Counted from the stretch's first letter, positions 15,765 through 24,906 are shown. The stretch: DNA of 52,186 bases from Paenibacillus sp. (GCA_031254035.1 JAIRVF010000119.1:1-52186), one strand, 5' to 3'. The notes: generated by a model not told the origin, from the letters alone. Made by a program: numbers and translations.

Positions 15765-17450
15765 TCAAGTAATAAGCGGCAGTGCCAATAAAGCCATTTC
15801 CAGGCAAATCCGCCGACTGGGCTCCAAATAATCCTCTCCCAAAATCTCCTCAAGCTTATCCAGCCGGTTGTACAGCGTTTGCCGGTGAATATATAACGCT
15901 TTGGCTGTATCGTTTTTGGACCCCATGCATTTCAGATACATGTCCAACGTTGGAAGCAGGTGAAGATGATGCTCCTGGTCATATGCCATCAGCGCTCCGA
16001 GCTGATCCCTGATGAAAGATTCCAGCGTTTCTGCCGGAATGGCCTTCAGCAGACGGTACACACCGATCTGGTCATAAAAAAGTCCTTCCCGCACCGCGGC
16101 GGAGCGCGTTACCTCCAGCACCTGCTCGGCTTCCTTAAAGCTTCGATGTATATCCGTCATCCGGGTACGTATGAGGCCAAATCCTACACGCAGGCGGTGC
16201 ACCGGAGCACCGGAGGCTGGATGCTGCATGCGGTCCACAATTTTGCGAATGGTTTGCTGCAGAGAAAGCGGTGTATCGTCCTTGGAAGCCTTATCCCGCG
16301 CGCACAGGATATAAATCCGGCGACCCTTTTGCATCAGCAGATTGTGCAAGGCATGCCTTTTCAAAAGCGCACGGAGCCTGACCAGCAAATCCTGTTGATC
16401 CGACTCCATCTTGTCCCTATCGAGATCTCCTTCCCCTGGGCCATATTCCGTCTCCATCATCCCGCCCACAAACCACATCTCCGCTTGCTTCGGTGGTCGC
16501 AGCCCCATCCGGACCCGCGCCTCTTCCTCATCTTCAATCTGGTGATTTAAAATATCCTGAATGAGCTGATTTTGGTCGCGAAGCATTTTTTCCTCCAAAA
16601 AAAGCATCCTAAGCAAGAGGGAGGCGAGCGATTTGGCCGTATAATCCAGCAGCAGCGTAATCCGGTCCCGTGCTTGCTGAGAAGGAATAACCAGTCCGAC
16701 ATGCGCGAGTGTCTGTCCAAGACAAATGACGGGTTGCGTCAGCAGCAAACGTTCCTTTGGCAGCATAAACTGGCCCGCTTCCTGCTGGGCTGCTTCACTT
16801 CCTTGCACCTGCCCCCTATACAGCGCAGTGATTTCTTCTGCGGCGGCCGCGGAAATATTGCGGGGCATAAATTTGTTCGTATCTACGGTGGAATGGTACA
16901 CAACCTGTTGCCCGGTATATTCATATAATACATGGAGGATTGCGTTCACATCGGTGCTTTGAAGGGTAATCTGCTGAAGTCTGCGGGAATAGGCCTCTAG
17001 ATCCTTCAGCATTTGATGCTGCTGATTGATGAGCAGGCCGTGAATGTCCTGGGTGATTTCTACAAAGCGGACAGGTTGCTCAAAAACGATCAGGGGGAAA
17101 TCGGATGCATCCGCGAGCTCTATGACTTCGCTTGGAATATTTTCGATACTCGTGCCAAATTCGACGCACAGCCCCGCCGCTTCCTGACGTATGAGCTGCT
17201 GCATATAGGACAGGCGTTCCTGTTCGTAATGACGTAACCAGAGGCCGGTCGTAAGAATGAGGTCATTTTTCGTTACATACGGGGCCACGTTCGCAATTTC
17301 CAATATGTGAACCCATCCGACCTTGCGGTCTGTACCGCCCATGCCTGCGATCAGCCGTGCTCTTTGAAATACGGGGCGCTCCAGAACGTCCCTGATAGAA
17401 AGCGTAAATCCGCCCAAAGCCGTCACATCCCTCAGGTTTGATGGAGACAT
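15765..17450 (-). CDS. adeR: PucR-family regulator of alanine dehydrogenase, AdeR-like
   Basis: The 561-residue protein opens with the PucR N-terminal domain (SIRDVLERPVFQRARLIAGM and WVHILEIANVAPYV, about 17-60), has a middle GGDEF-like/CdaR-type region, and ends with a PucR HTH domain (HRQTLYNRLDKLEEILGEDY near 524-543). In Bacillus subtilis AdeR, of this family, lies next to ald and activates it. The same divergent arrangement here, with 185 bp between the starts, supports the assignment. The N-terminus is uncertain: the ATG at 17450 lacks a ribosome binding site, and a TTG eleven codons on has GAGGG upstream. Confidence 0.75.
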   Translation of the reverse strand: MSPSNLRDVTALGGFTLSIRDVLERPVFQRARLIAGMGGTDRKVGWVHILEIANVAPYVTKNDLILTTGLWLRHYEQERLSYMQQLIRQEAAGLCVEFGTSIENIPSEVIELADASDFPLIVFEQPVRFVEITQDIHGLLINQQHQMLKDLEAYSRRLQQITLQSTDVNAILHVLYEYTGQQVVYHSTVDTNKFMPRNISAAAAEEITALYRGQVQGSEAAQQEAGQFMLPKERLLLTQPVICLGQTLAHVGLVIPSQQARDRITLLLDYTAKSLASLLLRMLFLEEKMLRDQNQLIQDILNHQIEDEEEARVRMGLRPPKQAEMWFVGGMMETEYGPGEGDLDRDKMESDQQDLLVRLRALLKRHALHNLLMQKGRRIYILCARDKASKDDTPLSLQQTIRKIVDRMQHPASGAPVHRLRVGFGLIRTRMTDIHRSFKEAEQVLEVTRSAAVREGLFYDQIGVYRLLKAIPAETLESFIRDQLGALMAYDQEHHLHLLPTLDMYLKCMGSKNDTAKALYIHRQTLYNRLDKLEEILGEDYLEPSRRICLEMALLALPLIT

Positions 17451-17635
17451 TATAGAGGGTTAGCGGATCATTTTCAATACAATAGATGCCACCCGACTGA
17501 ACATAATGTCCTGTTATGTGATTTATTCCATTGACAACACGTATGATGCAACGTTTGGAGATCGATTGTAAAATTTTAGTATATGTTAAAAAGATACTCG
17601 ATTGGGCAAGTATTTTAATGAAGAGGTGATCTGTC

Positions 17636-18763
17636 ATGAACATTGGAATACCAAAAGAGATTAAGAATAACGAGAATCGCGTGGCCGTAACCCCGGCAGG
17701 CGCCTTGGAATTCGTCCAGCATGGGCACCGGGTGCTTGTGGAGCATAACGCTGGAATTGGAAGCGGATTCACAGATGAAGAATATACAGAAGCTGGCGCT
17801 GTCATCTTGACGGAAGCCAAAGAAGTATGGGAACAGGCGGACATGATCATGAAGGTCAAGGAGCCGCTGCCAAGCGAATACGGTTATTTCCGCAAGGGCC
17901 TTATTCTCTTTACCTACCTGCATCTTGCGGCGGAACCTGAGCTCGCCAAGGCGCTGGTTGCATCTGGCGTACATGCTATCGCTTATGAAACGGTGAATGT
18001 AAACGGTACGCTACCGCTTCTTACTCCGATGAGCGAAGTGGCAGGTCGCATGGCCGCGCAGATCGGGGCTCAGTTACTGGAGCGTCCGCATGGCGGCAAA
18101 GGGATTTTGCTGTCCGGCGTTCCTGGTGTGTCCAGAGGCAAGGTAACCATTATCGGCGGAGGTATTGTCGGAATGAACGCAGCCAAAATCGCCGCGGGTC
18201 TTGGTGCCGATGTTACCCTGCTGGATTTGAGCATTCCACGTTTGCGCCAGTTGGATGAAATTTTCGGAAACCAAATCAGCACCCTGGTATCCAGCCCGGG
18301 CAATATCGCCAAGGCAGTCGCCGAAACCGATCTCCTGATCTGCGCCGTGCTGATTCCTGGAGCGAAAGCGCCACGTCTTGTGACGGAAGCTATGGTGAAA
18401 ACGATGAAGCCTGGTTCGGTCATTGTTGATGTGGCCATTGATCAAGGCGGCGTGGTCGAAACCATTGACCATATCACCACTCATGACAATCCAACCTATG
18501 TGAAACATGGTGTCGTTCATTATGCCGTGGCGAACATGCCTGGCGCGGTGCCGCGCACTTCGACATTGGCGCTTACCAATGCAACGATGCCGTTCGCGCT
18601 CAAGCTTGCGGACACCGAGCTTCAGCAACTTTTGACCGCCAATCCAGCCATCCGCAGCGGAGCTAACGTCATCAACGGCTTTGTAACCTATGAAGCGGTA
18701 GCCCGTGACTTGGGATATGACTACATCCCGGCTGAAAAAGCCTTCAGTAAAGTCGTGATTTAA
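17636..18763 (+). CDS. ald: Alanine dehydrogenase
   Basis: This 375-residue enzyme catalyses NAD-dependent oxidative deamination of L-alanine to pyruvate and ammonia, used in alanine catabolism and during sporulation in Bacilli. Substrate residues Arg15, Lys75 and His96 are at their textbook positions, and the Rossmann motif GGGIVG is at 174-179. Length is normal (Bacillus 378). ATG follows AGAGGTGAT. A strong terminator lies 27 bp after the stop, so the gene is monocistronic. The divergent PucR regulator is its likely activator. Confidence 0.95.
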   Translation: MNIGIPKEIKNNENRVAVTPAGALEFVQHGHRVLVEHNAGIGSGFTDEEYTEAGAVILTEAKEVWEQADMIMKVKEPLPSEYGYFRKGLILFTYLHLAAEPELAKALVASGVHAIAYETVNVNGTLPLLTPMSEVAGRMAAQIGAQLLERPHGGKGILLSGVPGVSRGKVTIIGGGIVGMNAAKIAAGLGADVTLLDLSIPRLRQLDEIFGNQISTLVSSPGNIAKAVAETDLLICAVLIPGAKAPRLVTEAMVKTMKPGSVIVDVAIDQGGVVETIDHITTHDNPTYVKHGVVHYAVANMPGAVPRTSTLALTNATMPFALKLADTELQQLLTANPAIRSGANVINGFVTYEAVARDLGYDYIPAEKAFSKVVI

Positions 18764-18789
18764 ATCGTGCATTGATTCGTCCACACAAA

Positions 18790-18821
18790 GAACAGGGTCT
18801 CCCTCGCCGGAGACCCTGTTT
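18790..18821 (+). terminator. Intrinsic terminator of ald
   Basis: AACAGGGTCTCC and GGAGACCCTGTT form a perfect 12-bp stem around a short loop, with T tracts on the far side. Confidence 0.85.
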
Positions 18822-18845
18822 CCCGTTTCATATGATGGCATTCAC

Positions 18846-19070
18846 CTAGATCAAGGTACCCTTCTTAAGCATTTTAATAGGATGGTCGTTGGCGACCAAG
18901 GGCAGCATCTTCGTGCTACTGATCATGGGCGAGCTGCAATGAGCACATACCGGCACCTGCTCGAAGGCAAAATTGTCTCTCATCCAGCCGTTGCAACCAT
19001 CATTGCTGCAGGACCAAATTGCTGTATCCGCCTCAGGAATTTCCTCAACCACTTTTTTGCCGAAGTACAT
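18846..19070 (-). CDS. YdjO-like cold-inducible zinc-ribbon protein
   Basis: From ATG 19070 the protein has 74 residues. It carries two Cys pairs (positions 21/26 and 42/45 from this start) in the pattern WSCSNDGCNGWMRDNF...VCAHC, which would bind one zinc ion. It resembles Bacillus YdjO, a small protein annotated as cold-inducible with no defined biochemical role. The frame is open a further 24 codons upstream, but the family start is the MYFGKK Met and GAGG lies above it. It has no operon partner; ald converges on it from the left. Confidence 0.65.
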   Translation of the reverse strand: MYFGKKVVEEIPEADTAIWSCSNDGCNGWMRDNFAFEQVPVCAHCSSPMISSTKMLPLVANDHPIKMLKKGTLI

Positions 19071-19227
19071 CTTCAATCCCATCCTCATCCTATATTTTCG
19101 CAGCATCCCAGCTGTTTCCTTAGTATGGCCCGGAAGCGTCAAATTATGTTTATGGCATGTACTGAATGTTCTTCGGTGGGCACGTTCATGATGAACCTGA
19201 GATGGTCTGTCCTATAGTATATTTCGT

Positions 19228-19840
19228 TTACGGATAAAAATTGCACTTTTCTTGAATAACTCTTGCAAATGCAGCCGGCTCATCTAAAGCCAGAAAAATG
19301 GTATCGACCTTCCGTGGCAAAAACAGCAGTGACTGCACCGTTATCGGCTCGGCCAGTTTTATCCGGACATTGGGTGTTACGATCGGGAAGGCGGCATGCT
19401 TAACCGCAGCGCTTCCGCCGTACTGCCTTCAGTCCGCAGATTACCGCGAAAACGCTTGGCCAGCCCATACGCCAGCCTTACCTCGACGAAAATAAACAGC
19501 ACTTCCACGGCAGTAAGCATCATATTCAGCGGCAACGGCGCATCTGTCAGCAGCCCTCGTTCGGATGCAGGAAGTGCAATCCAAGCCAGTACGCCACATG
19601 GCACAATTACCTGAACGACTTTGAGTGCGCCTCCACTTTTCTTCGTACGATCAGAAGCCAGTACATCAAAGGGATTACAAGCACAAAATCAAACAACAAA
19701 GCATAACTTAACAGCTGCTGATCGGCAGCAAACGGTGCTTTCCACACGATAAAACTGTCCGAGAACATAATCAGGCACATACAGCCCAGAAACAACAAAG
19801 TTGCCCGATTGACTGATTTACGAGAGGCCATGTAAGTCAC
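19228..19840 (-). pseudogene. Membrane-protein gene broken by two frameshifts
   Basis: Three consecutive minus-strand frames read as one ~204-residue protein. The first (19840 to ~19610) supplies two helices including NRATLLFLGCMCLIMFSDSF. The second (~19610 to ~19390) continues with helices around VLAWIALPASERG and NMMLTAVEVLFIFVEV. The third (~19390 to a TAA at 19228) gives a soluble tail containing PITVQSLLFLPRKVDTIF. Each switch needs a single indel, near 19612 and near 19395. It resembles poorly characterised Paenibacillus membrane proteins. Two independent breaks favour true decay over a sequencing error. Confidence 0.6.
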
Positions 19841-20126
19841 CTTTCTTGTTTTTATTTGCAGATATTAGAATTTAAAGTAATTTATCTTAAATATACAACA
19901 TGAACACGCATTGTTCCACCTTTTGCCATGTTATCATTTGGATCGTCATATTTTATTCACATTGCACTGAAAAGCGACGATATATATATAGCTAGCATAG
20001 GGGACGGAATCGATTCTTACGAAGCTGAAAGCGATTTGAAAAAAGGCTGCTTCGGAAGCATATACTACGGTTGCCCACTCAGCATTTACCCATATTTTTT
20101 GAATTTTTAGAGAGTAAGGTGAGGCC

Positions 20127-20954
20127 ATGAATATACTAGATGCAATCGTCACCGCAGTGCCTTATATTAAGCAAATCACTGGCGGGGAAATCGTAATTGG
20201 GGTCACAGATCGAGAAAAATTTTTGCTGTACGAGCCTTCGGATACAATTAATTTCGGACTTAAGCCAGGAGACCCCATTCCTGAAGAAGATCATACTCTG
20301 ATGACCGCCCTTTCCGGGCAGCTTTCTTCAACGCAGCTTCCTGCGGAAGTATACGGTTACCGCATTTTGGCCACCGCTATTCCTGTACGCGATGACAGGG
20401 GGCAGGTGGTTGGAACTCTGGCGACAGCACAAAGCTACGAAAATCAGGATCAGCTTGAAAAATATATGGGGCAGATCGAAGGGATCTCCAGCCGTCTGGT
20501 CGATATGGTTCAAAATGTGGCCGCGCATTCCGAAGAGCTCTCCGCCACAAGTGAGCATATTTTGGATAACTCCAAAAATGCGGTTCAGGAGTCCTCGAAA
20601 GTCAACAAGACAATCGAATTTATCAACAACATCTCAAACCAGACCAACATCCTGGGCCTGAACGCTTCGATTGAAGCAGCCAGAGCTGGGCAAGTAGGGG
20701 CAGGCTTTAATGTTGTAGCCAAGGAGGTTCGCAAGCTTTCCGAGGATACGAAACGGGCGACGCGGCAAATCTCAGATACGCTTGGAAGCGTGCAGGATTC
20801 AATTCGGCAAATGGAATTGGACTTCTCTCAGATCGCCACATCCTCACAGGAGCAGACGATACTGGTTACCGAGTTTATAGAGGTCATTGAGCAGTTAAAC
20901 CACACAGGCGAGGACATGAAGGAATTTGTAAGCAAGCTGATTGTCAAGCAATAA
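20127..20954 (+). CDS. Soluble methyl-accepting chemotaxis-like protein (YfmS-like)
   Basis: The 275-residue product has no membrane segment. Residues 1-105 form a small sensor-like domain and 120-270 a short coiled-coil signalling domain. The kinase-contact tip is recognisable at about 172-205: NQTNILGLNASIEAARAG and GFNVVAKEVRKLSE. It matches the size and plan of Bacillus soluble chemoreceptors such as YfmS, which signal to CheA/CheW from the cytoplasm. ATG follows AAGGTGAGG. No other chemotaxis gene is near. The ligand is unknown. Confidence 0.8.
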   Translation: MNILDAIVTAVPYIKQITGGEIVIGVTDREKFLLYEPSDTINFGLKPGDPIPEEDHTLMTALSGQLSSTQLPAEVYGYRILATAIPVRDDRGQVVGTLATAQSYENQDQLEKYMGQIEGISSRLVDMVQNVAAHSEELSATSEHILDNSKNAVQESSKVNKTIEFINNISNQTNILGLNASIEAARAGQVGAGFNVVAKEVRKLSEDTKRATRQISDTLGSVQDSIRQMELDFSQIATSSQEQTILVTEFIEVIEQLNHTGEDMKEFVSKLIVKQ

Positions 20955-20965
20955 TTGAAAATTGT

Positions 20966-21003
20966 AAAACCGGGACCCTTAGAATGAGGTTATCCCGGTT
21001 TTG
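20966..21003 (+). terminator. Terminator after the soluble chemoreceptor
   Basis: AAAACCGGGA pairs with TCCCGGTTTT around an 18-nt loop with A/T flanks. It could work in both directions. Confidence 0.75.
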
Positions 21004-21016
21004 TATTGCGACTCTT

Positions 21017-21364
21017 TTATTTATCTAGCTCGTAATAAGTTTTATCCGCATATTTCCGATCATTTCCCTTCAAATATGCCCGAACGATACCTGGATTCTT
21101 GACTAAGCACCAATCCCCGAACTGATCAAATTTACGGCATGAAGTCGTCATTAAGACTTTTGAAACGGTACCGTATTTTTTCCCGTTCTGCTTGCCCCAC
21201 TTATTCAGCCGACTAGCAAATTCAATATCCTCCGCCATCAGCATATCTTCATTAAAGCCGTGAATGGCTTCGAAGTCCTTTTTATAACCCCAACATGTTT
21301 CTCTATTTGCTGGCACCCGAATATTACCTATGGCATAATCAGAGAAGAAACCCCGCATGAACAC
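21017..21364 (-). pseudogene. C-terminal remnant of a family 2 glycosyltransferase
   Basis: About 115 residues are left. They contain the region that follows the catalytic core in GT2 enzymes: CWGYKKDFEAIHGFNEDMLMAE-like (AIHGFNEDMLMAEDIEFASR), then RKFDQFGDWCLVKN. The DXD-bearing N-terminal two thirds are missing; the frame runs backwards into the start of lipL, which reads the other way. No ribosome binding site precedes the fragment. It is best read as a degraded gene truncated at the lipL boundary. Confidence 0.6.
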
Positions 21365-21405
21365 CGGCCAAGTGTCATGATGATATCGAAAAGGAAGAGA
21401 TCCAT

Positions 21406-22245
21406 ATGTCCGAATTAAGCAACGACGCGTTCGGCTCCATGCTCATATTGGACCGGATGAACGATGATACGCAGCGGGATGCCCTTTATCCGTTCGCGTT
21501 GGATGAGCTGCTATGCAAGGAAACCGGCCGGGGCGGCCCACCCCTGTGCCATATTTGGCGGCATCCTCGTTCTTTTATCATCGGCCTTCGCGACAGCCGC
21601 CTGCCGGGTGCGGCCGAAGCCTGCGCCTGGCTTGAATCGATGGGATATGCTACCGCAATCCGCAATTCCGGGGGTGCAGCCGTACCGCTTGATCTTGGCG
21701 TCGTTAATTTGTCCTTGATCATGCCAAAGCAAGGTACGGGCGATGAACGGTTCCGAGGTGACTTTGAGCGGATGTACGGTTTGATCCGTGACGCGCTGGC
21801 CCATACCGGATTTGCTGTTGACAAGGGGGAAATAACCGGGGCGTATTGCCCTGGAGACTTTGATCTCAGCATCGCCGGGCAAAAGTTTTGTGGGATCGCA
21901 CAGCGGCGGCAGGCACATGCCTTTGTCGTACAAGCCTTTGTCATTGCCGAGGGGTCCGGCCCAAAACGTGCCCAGCTCGTAAGAGATTTCTACGACCGAG
22001 CGGCCCAAGGAGCAGACGCAGCCGACTTTCCGCTAGTGGAGGGCACAAGCACCGCTTCCCTCGAAGAACTGACCGGGATCGGTCCCCATGCTGCCGTAAA
22101 TTTCGCTGAAGCGGTCAAAAGCATCATCCGCAGCCGGCAGACAGCTGAGGGGGTAGCCGCTTCGGCCGCAAGACTGACGCTCCCAGGGACTCGCGAAGTC
22201 ATGGAAATGGCAGAGCATCTTAGGCAGCGTTATACCCCTAAGTGA
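21406..22245 (+). CDS. lipL: Octanoyl-[GcvH]:protein N-octanoyltransferase
   Basis: The 279-residue product belongs to the lipoate ligase/transferase fold (PF03099). It moves octanoyl groups from the GcvH carrier to the E2 subunits of dehydrogenases in the Bacillus lipoate relay (LipM-GcvH-LipA-LipL). Markers are RNSGGAAVPLDLGVVNLSLI (86-105), GAYCPGDFDLSI with the amidotransfer Cys148, and Lys160 before CGIAQRR. There is no ATP-ligase C-terminal domain. Length is close to Bacillus LipL (281). ATG 21406 has AAAAGGAAGAG upstream. It stands alone, divergent from a GT2 fragment. Confidence 0.88.
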   Translation: MSELSNDAFGSMLILDRMNDDTQRDALYPFALDELLCKETGRGGPPLCHIWRHPRSFIIGLRDSRLPGAAEACAWLESMGYATAIRNSGGAAVPLDLGVVNLSLIMPKQGTGDERFRGDFERMYGLIRDALAHTGFAVDKGEITGAYCPGDFDLSIAGQKFCGIAQRRQAHAFVVQAFVIAEGSGPKRAQLVRDFYDRAAQGADAADFPLVEGTSTASLEELTGIGPHAAVNFAEAVKSIIRSRQTAEGVAASAARLTLPGTREVMEMAEHLRQRYTPK

Positions 22246-22261
22246 GTCAATAAATCACCGA

Positions 22262-22286
22262 CCGCAGCCCCTCAAGCTGCGGTTTA
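22262..22286 (+). terminator. Terminator-like hairpin after lipL
   Basis: CCGCAGC and GCTGCGG form a 7-bp stem followed by only three T residues, so termination would be weak. Confidence 0.5.
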
Positions 22287-22301
22287 TCCCTATTCCATAT
22301 T

Positions 22302-22326
22302 TGCGGGTTCGATTCCCCTCCGTCTA
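22302..22326 (+). other. tmRNA/tRNA 3'-end-like fragment
   Basis: GCGGGTTCGATTCCC is a T-arm sequence, followed by CTCCGTCT, which recalls the 3' end of Bacilli ssrA (...TTCGACTCCC..CCGTCTCC). The rest of a tRNA or tmRNA is absent and the lower T stem does not pair. It could be an integration scar or chance. Confidence 0.3.
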
Positions 22327-22552
22327 GAGACCGACTTCAAAATCATTCCACCGACGTTATTGTTAATAAGCATCTTCATATATACTGAAATCAAAGGATA
22401 AGAACCGCGGGCTCTTCGATCGAAATACATATCCACTCTCCATTCACCACAGATGCCGCCCGAATCGTTCAAAGTAAATAGCAAGTTGAAAGCAGGCGTG
22501 GATGTTAAAAAGTATTTGGCATGAATTGAATGTGAGGTGGAGCTTTAAAACC
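22327..22552. other. Gene-free spacer before the unknown Rossmann-like gene
   Basis: A minus-strand frame across 22290-22484 has no ribosome binding site and no recognisable family. No repeat of the three families is present. I see nothing else. Confidence 0.4.
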
Positions 22553-23542
22553 ATGAATGCAAATCAAAATCAGCGAATTCTCTATGCTGCTTTCGAGAAT
22601 GGAATCGAACTGCCGGTCCTGGATATTACTCATCCCCTTTTCAACGCAAGTATCGATGAACAGGCGTATCATCTGAGCTGTCTCAAGTCAGCCCAGAGCA
22701 TTGAATCATTAAAGAAGATGCCTGGCTTTATCCGGAACATCTTTGTGAAAATGTCGAATGTCGACAATTCCTATCTTAGCGGCATGCGTACTTTGCTGTA
22801 CAAATTGGGTCCCGGCTTGAGCCAGGGGATAAAATTAGGTTTCCGGGACAAGTGGGCGGTGAAGCAAACCTCTTTCATGGGACTTCGGATCAGGCTGAGG
22901 GATCTTTGCCGGCGCCAGTCGAAAATTTTGCTGCCTCAGCTGGGGCAATTCCCTGAACGGAACCTTTGTTTCTTCAATATCGCTGGGGGGGCCGCTGCCG
23001 ACAGTATCAACACCCTGATTCTAATTCAGGAATCGGACCCGGAATTACTCAAGGGACGGAAGATTGAGATCAACATTTTAGATATCGATACCTACGGCCC
23101 CAATTTCGCAAAACGAAGCATCGATGTTTTGAAGCAGCCGGGGGAACGTTTCCATAGCCTGGACATTACCCTCAATACTATTCATTATGACTGGAGCGGG
23201 CCGGAGGCATTACGAAAGATGAGTTTGGAACGTTCCGGCTGGATTCAGCACTGTTCATCGGAGGGTGGCCTTTTTGAGTACGGTTCGGATTCAGACATCA
23301 TTGAAAATTTAAACCATTTCTTTGCGAGTTCCCCGGCAGACGCCCGGGTCACGGGTTCCTTAATTTTCGATCGGGCACATATAAATCCGGGATACCTGGG
23401 ATTTACAGAGTTTATTGGCGTGCAAATCCGATATCTTGGGCTGGAGGGGTTGCAGCGAATTTTAGACCAAACCTCGTGGGTTTTGGAAGAGTTCCATGAA
23501 ATTGAAGAGATCTATATTCTTTTTTCATTGAAGAAAGTGTGA
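22553..23542 (+). CDS. Unknown protein, possible SAM-binding Rossmann fold
   Basis: I do not recognise this 329-residue protein. Its middle has the strand-loop-helix order of class I methyltransferases: NLCFFNIAGGAAADSINTLI (motif I-like glycine loop), then INILDIDTYGP with an acidic residue after a strand (motif II-like). The N-terminal ~120 residues look helical and may bind substrate. There is no signal peptide or membrane helix. ATG 22553 is chosen because GAGGTGGAG precedes it; a frame open to 22502 lacks one. An MFS transporter follows on the same strand after 98 bp, so a biosynthesis-plus-export pair is possible but speculative. Confidence 0.55.
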   Translation: MNANQNQRILYAAFENGIELPVLDITHPLFNASIDEQAYHLSCLKSAQSIESLKKMPGFIRNIFVKMSNVDNSYLSGMRTLLYKLGPGLSQGIKLGFRDKWAVKQTSFMGLRIRLRDLCRRQSKILLPQLGQFPERNLCFFNIAGGAAADSINTLILIQESDPELLKGRKIEINILDIDTYGPNFAKRSIDVLKQPGERFHSLDITLNTIHYDWSGPEALRKMSLERSGWIQHCSSEGGLFEYGSDSDIIENLNHFFASSPADARVTGSLIFDRAHINPGYLGFTEFIGVQIRYLGLEGLQRILDQTSWVLEEFHEIEEIYILFSLKKV

Positions 23543-23640
23543 CTTAGGTCAAAAATATCTGAATCCATCTCCAAAATAAGTTCACTTAACTTCGTGATTT
23601 CGATAAAATTAATTTTAAAAGGAAATGAGGAACACTGCAC

Positions 23641-24906
23641 ATGGAGCTTTTCCGTAATTCCGTATTTGTCAGAATGTTTTTGGCCGCTTTTGCATCCCAG
23701 CTTGGGACGATCGTCGGTAATATGGCTTTCGCTTTTTACCTGGTCGACCGCTTCAGCAGTCAGCCTTCCTATGCCACTTTAGCCGAGCTGATGTACTCCC
23801 TCCCGACATTGGTCGTATTTCTGTTCATCGGCGTATTGGCCGACAGACTGGACCGCAAGCGCATCGCCGTGCAGAGCGATTGGATCCGGGCAGGCTTGTC
23901 TCTTGTACTGCTTGTAGCTATACACGAAGACTGGATCGTCGCCGCCTTCGCCCTCCTCTTTTTGCGGAGCGCCATTTCGAAATTTTTTGCCCCTGCTGAA
24001 ATGAGCCTACTGCAAGGCATCATGAAGCCGGAGCAATATGTTCAGGCATCCAGCCTGAATATGATGATCATGGGTATTTTTATGCTGTTTGGCATGAGCC
24101 TGGGGTCGGCTGCTTATTATTATCTCGGCATAGAAGGAGCCATTATCATTGACACTGTCAGCTTTATTGTCTCGGGTATTCTTCTGGCGGTTTGCCACTT
24201 CCCGCTCCATGTCCGCCAGCCAAATGGCAAAACGAAGCTGAAAGACCTGAACCTGAAAAGCATCACCGCCGATTTTGGCGCAGGCCTTAAATATATCGTG
24301 CGTTCTCGGCTGCTGCTGGCCATCATTCTCGGCTTCTTCTTCTTTGGCATCGTGAATGGCGTGTTCTCAATCATCCCCCTCTTCACGATGAGATACAAGC
24401 TCAGTCCCGAACACTATCAGGTCTACACTCCTCTCGTCATGGTATTCCTCGGCGTTGGATATCTTGTAGGCAGCGTACTCGCTGCTCCGCTCATCAAAAA
24501 ATTCGGAAAAGTGGGTGTGCTGATTACCAGCCTCTTCTTGATCACCGCTCTGACACTTATTGCGGGAAGTTTTGACCATATTCAGCTATACTTTGCAACC
24601 ATGGTGCTGCTTGGCCTCTGTCTTGCTCCACTTAACGTTGTATTTGGCGGGTGGATGCCGGAGCTTGTCGAACCCCAAAGCATGGGCCGGGTCAGCGCAT
24701 GGATTGAGCCTTTAGGAACGATCGGTCAGGCCATCGCGCTCGGATTTATCGCCGTTGCTTTCCCTGCCTTCGTATCCGTGACTGCGCTTTATTGGATTCT
24801 GGGAGCCACCTTGCTGATCGTGAGCATTTATTACCTGATCGTGCTCCCTTCGCTGAGCCGTAAACACCAAAGCAGTGTCAAGACGGAAGCGGAAGTGACC
24901 GGATAA
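23641..24906 (+). CDS. MFS efflux transporter
   Basis: The 421-residue product has twelve predicted membrane segments. The MFS loop signature appears as GVLADRLDRKRIAV near residues 64-77, and the halves are split by a cytoplasmic loop near 190-210 (RQPNGKTKLKDLNLK). It falls in the macrolide-efflux-like (MFS_3) group, which pumps drugs or metabolites with protons. ATG follows AAGGAAATGAGG. The gene after it is convergent (mprF), with a shared hairpin between them. Substrate is unknown. Confidence 0.8.
   Translation: MELFRNSVFVRMFLAAFASQLGTIVGNMAFAFYLVDRFSSQPSYATLAELMYSLPTLVVFLFIGVLADRLDRKRIAVQSDWIRAGLSLVLLVAIHEDWIVAAFALLFLRSAISKFFAPAEMSLLQGIMKPEQYVQASSLNMMIMGIFMLFGMSLGSAAYYYLGIEGAIIIDTVSFIVSGILLAVCHFPLHVRQPNGKTKLKDLNLKSITADFGAGLKYIVRSRLLLAIILGFFFFGIVNGVFSIIPLFTMRYKLSPEHYQVYTPLVMVFLGVGYLVGSVLAAPLIKKFGKVGVLITSLFLITALTLIAGSFDHIQLYFATMVLLGLCLAPLNVVFGGWMPELVEPQSMGRVSAWIEPLGTIGQAIALGFIAVAFPAFVSVTALYWILGATLLIVSIYYLIVLPSLSRKHQSSVKTEAEVTG

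Noticed and set aside
17451..17635. Clear promoter or AdeR operator in the adeR-ald gap
   Set aside because: TTGACA near 17532 has no matching -10, and no convincing dyad could be fixed by eye.
18074..18841. 255-codon minus-strand frame opposite ald
   Set aside because: Antisense shadow of ald, running through its terminator.
19928..20110. Plus-strand 60-codon frame before the chemoreceptor gene
   Set aside because: No ribosome binding site at its ATG and AT-rich low-complexity product; more likely leader DNA.
22246..22330. A complete tRNA gene after lipL
   Set aside because: Only a T-arm-like piece exists; no acceptor, D or anticodon arms can be folded.
22290..22484. Minus-strand 64-codon frame
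   Set aside because: No ribosome binding site, overlaps the lipL terminator region and the tmRNA-like scar, and no recognisable family.
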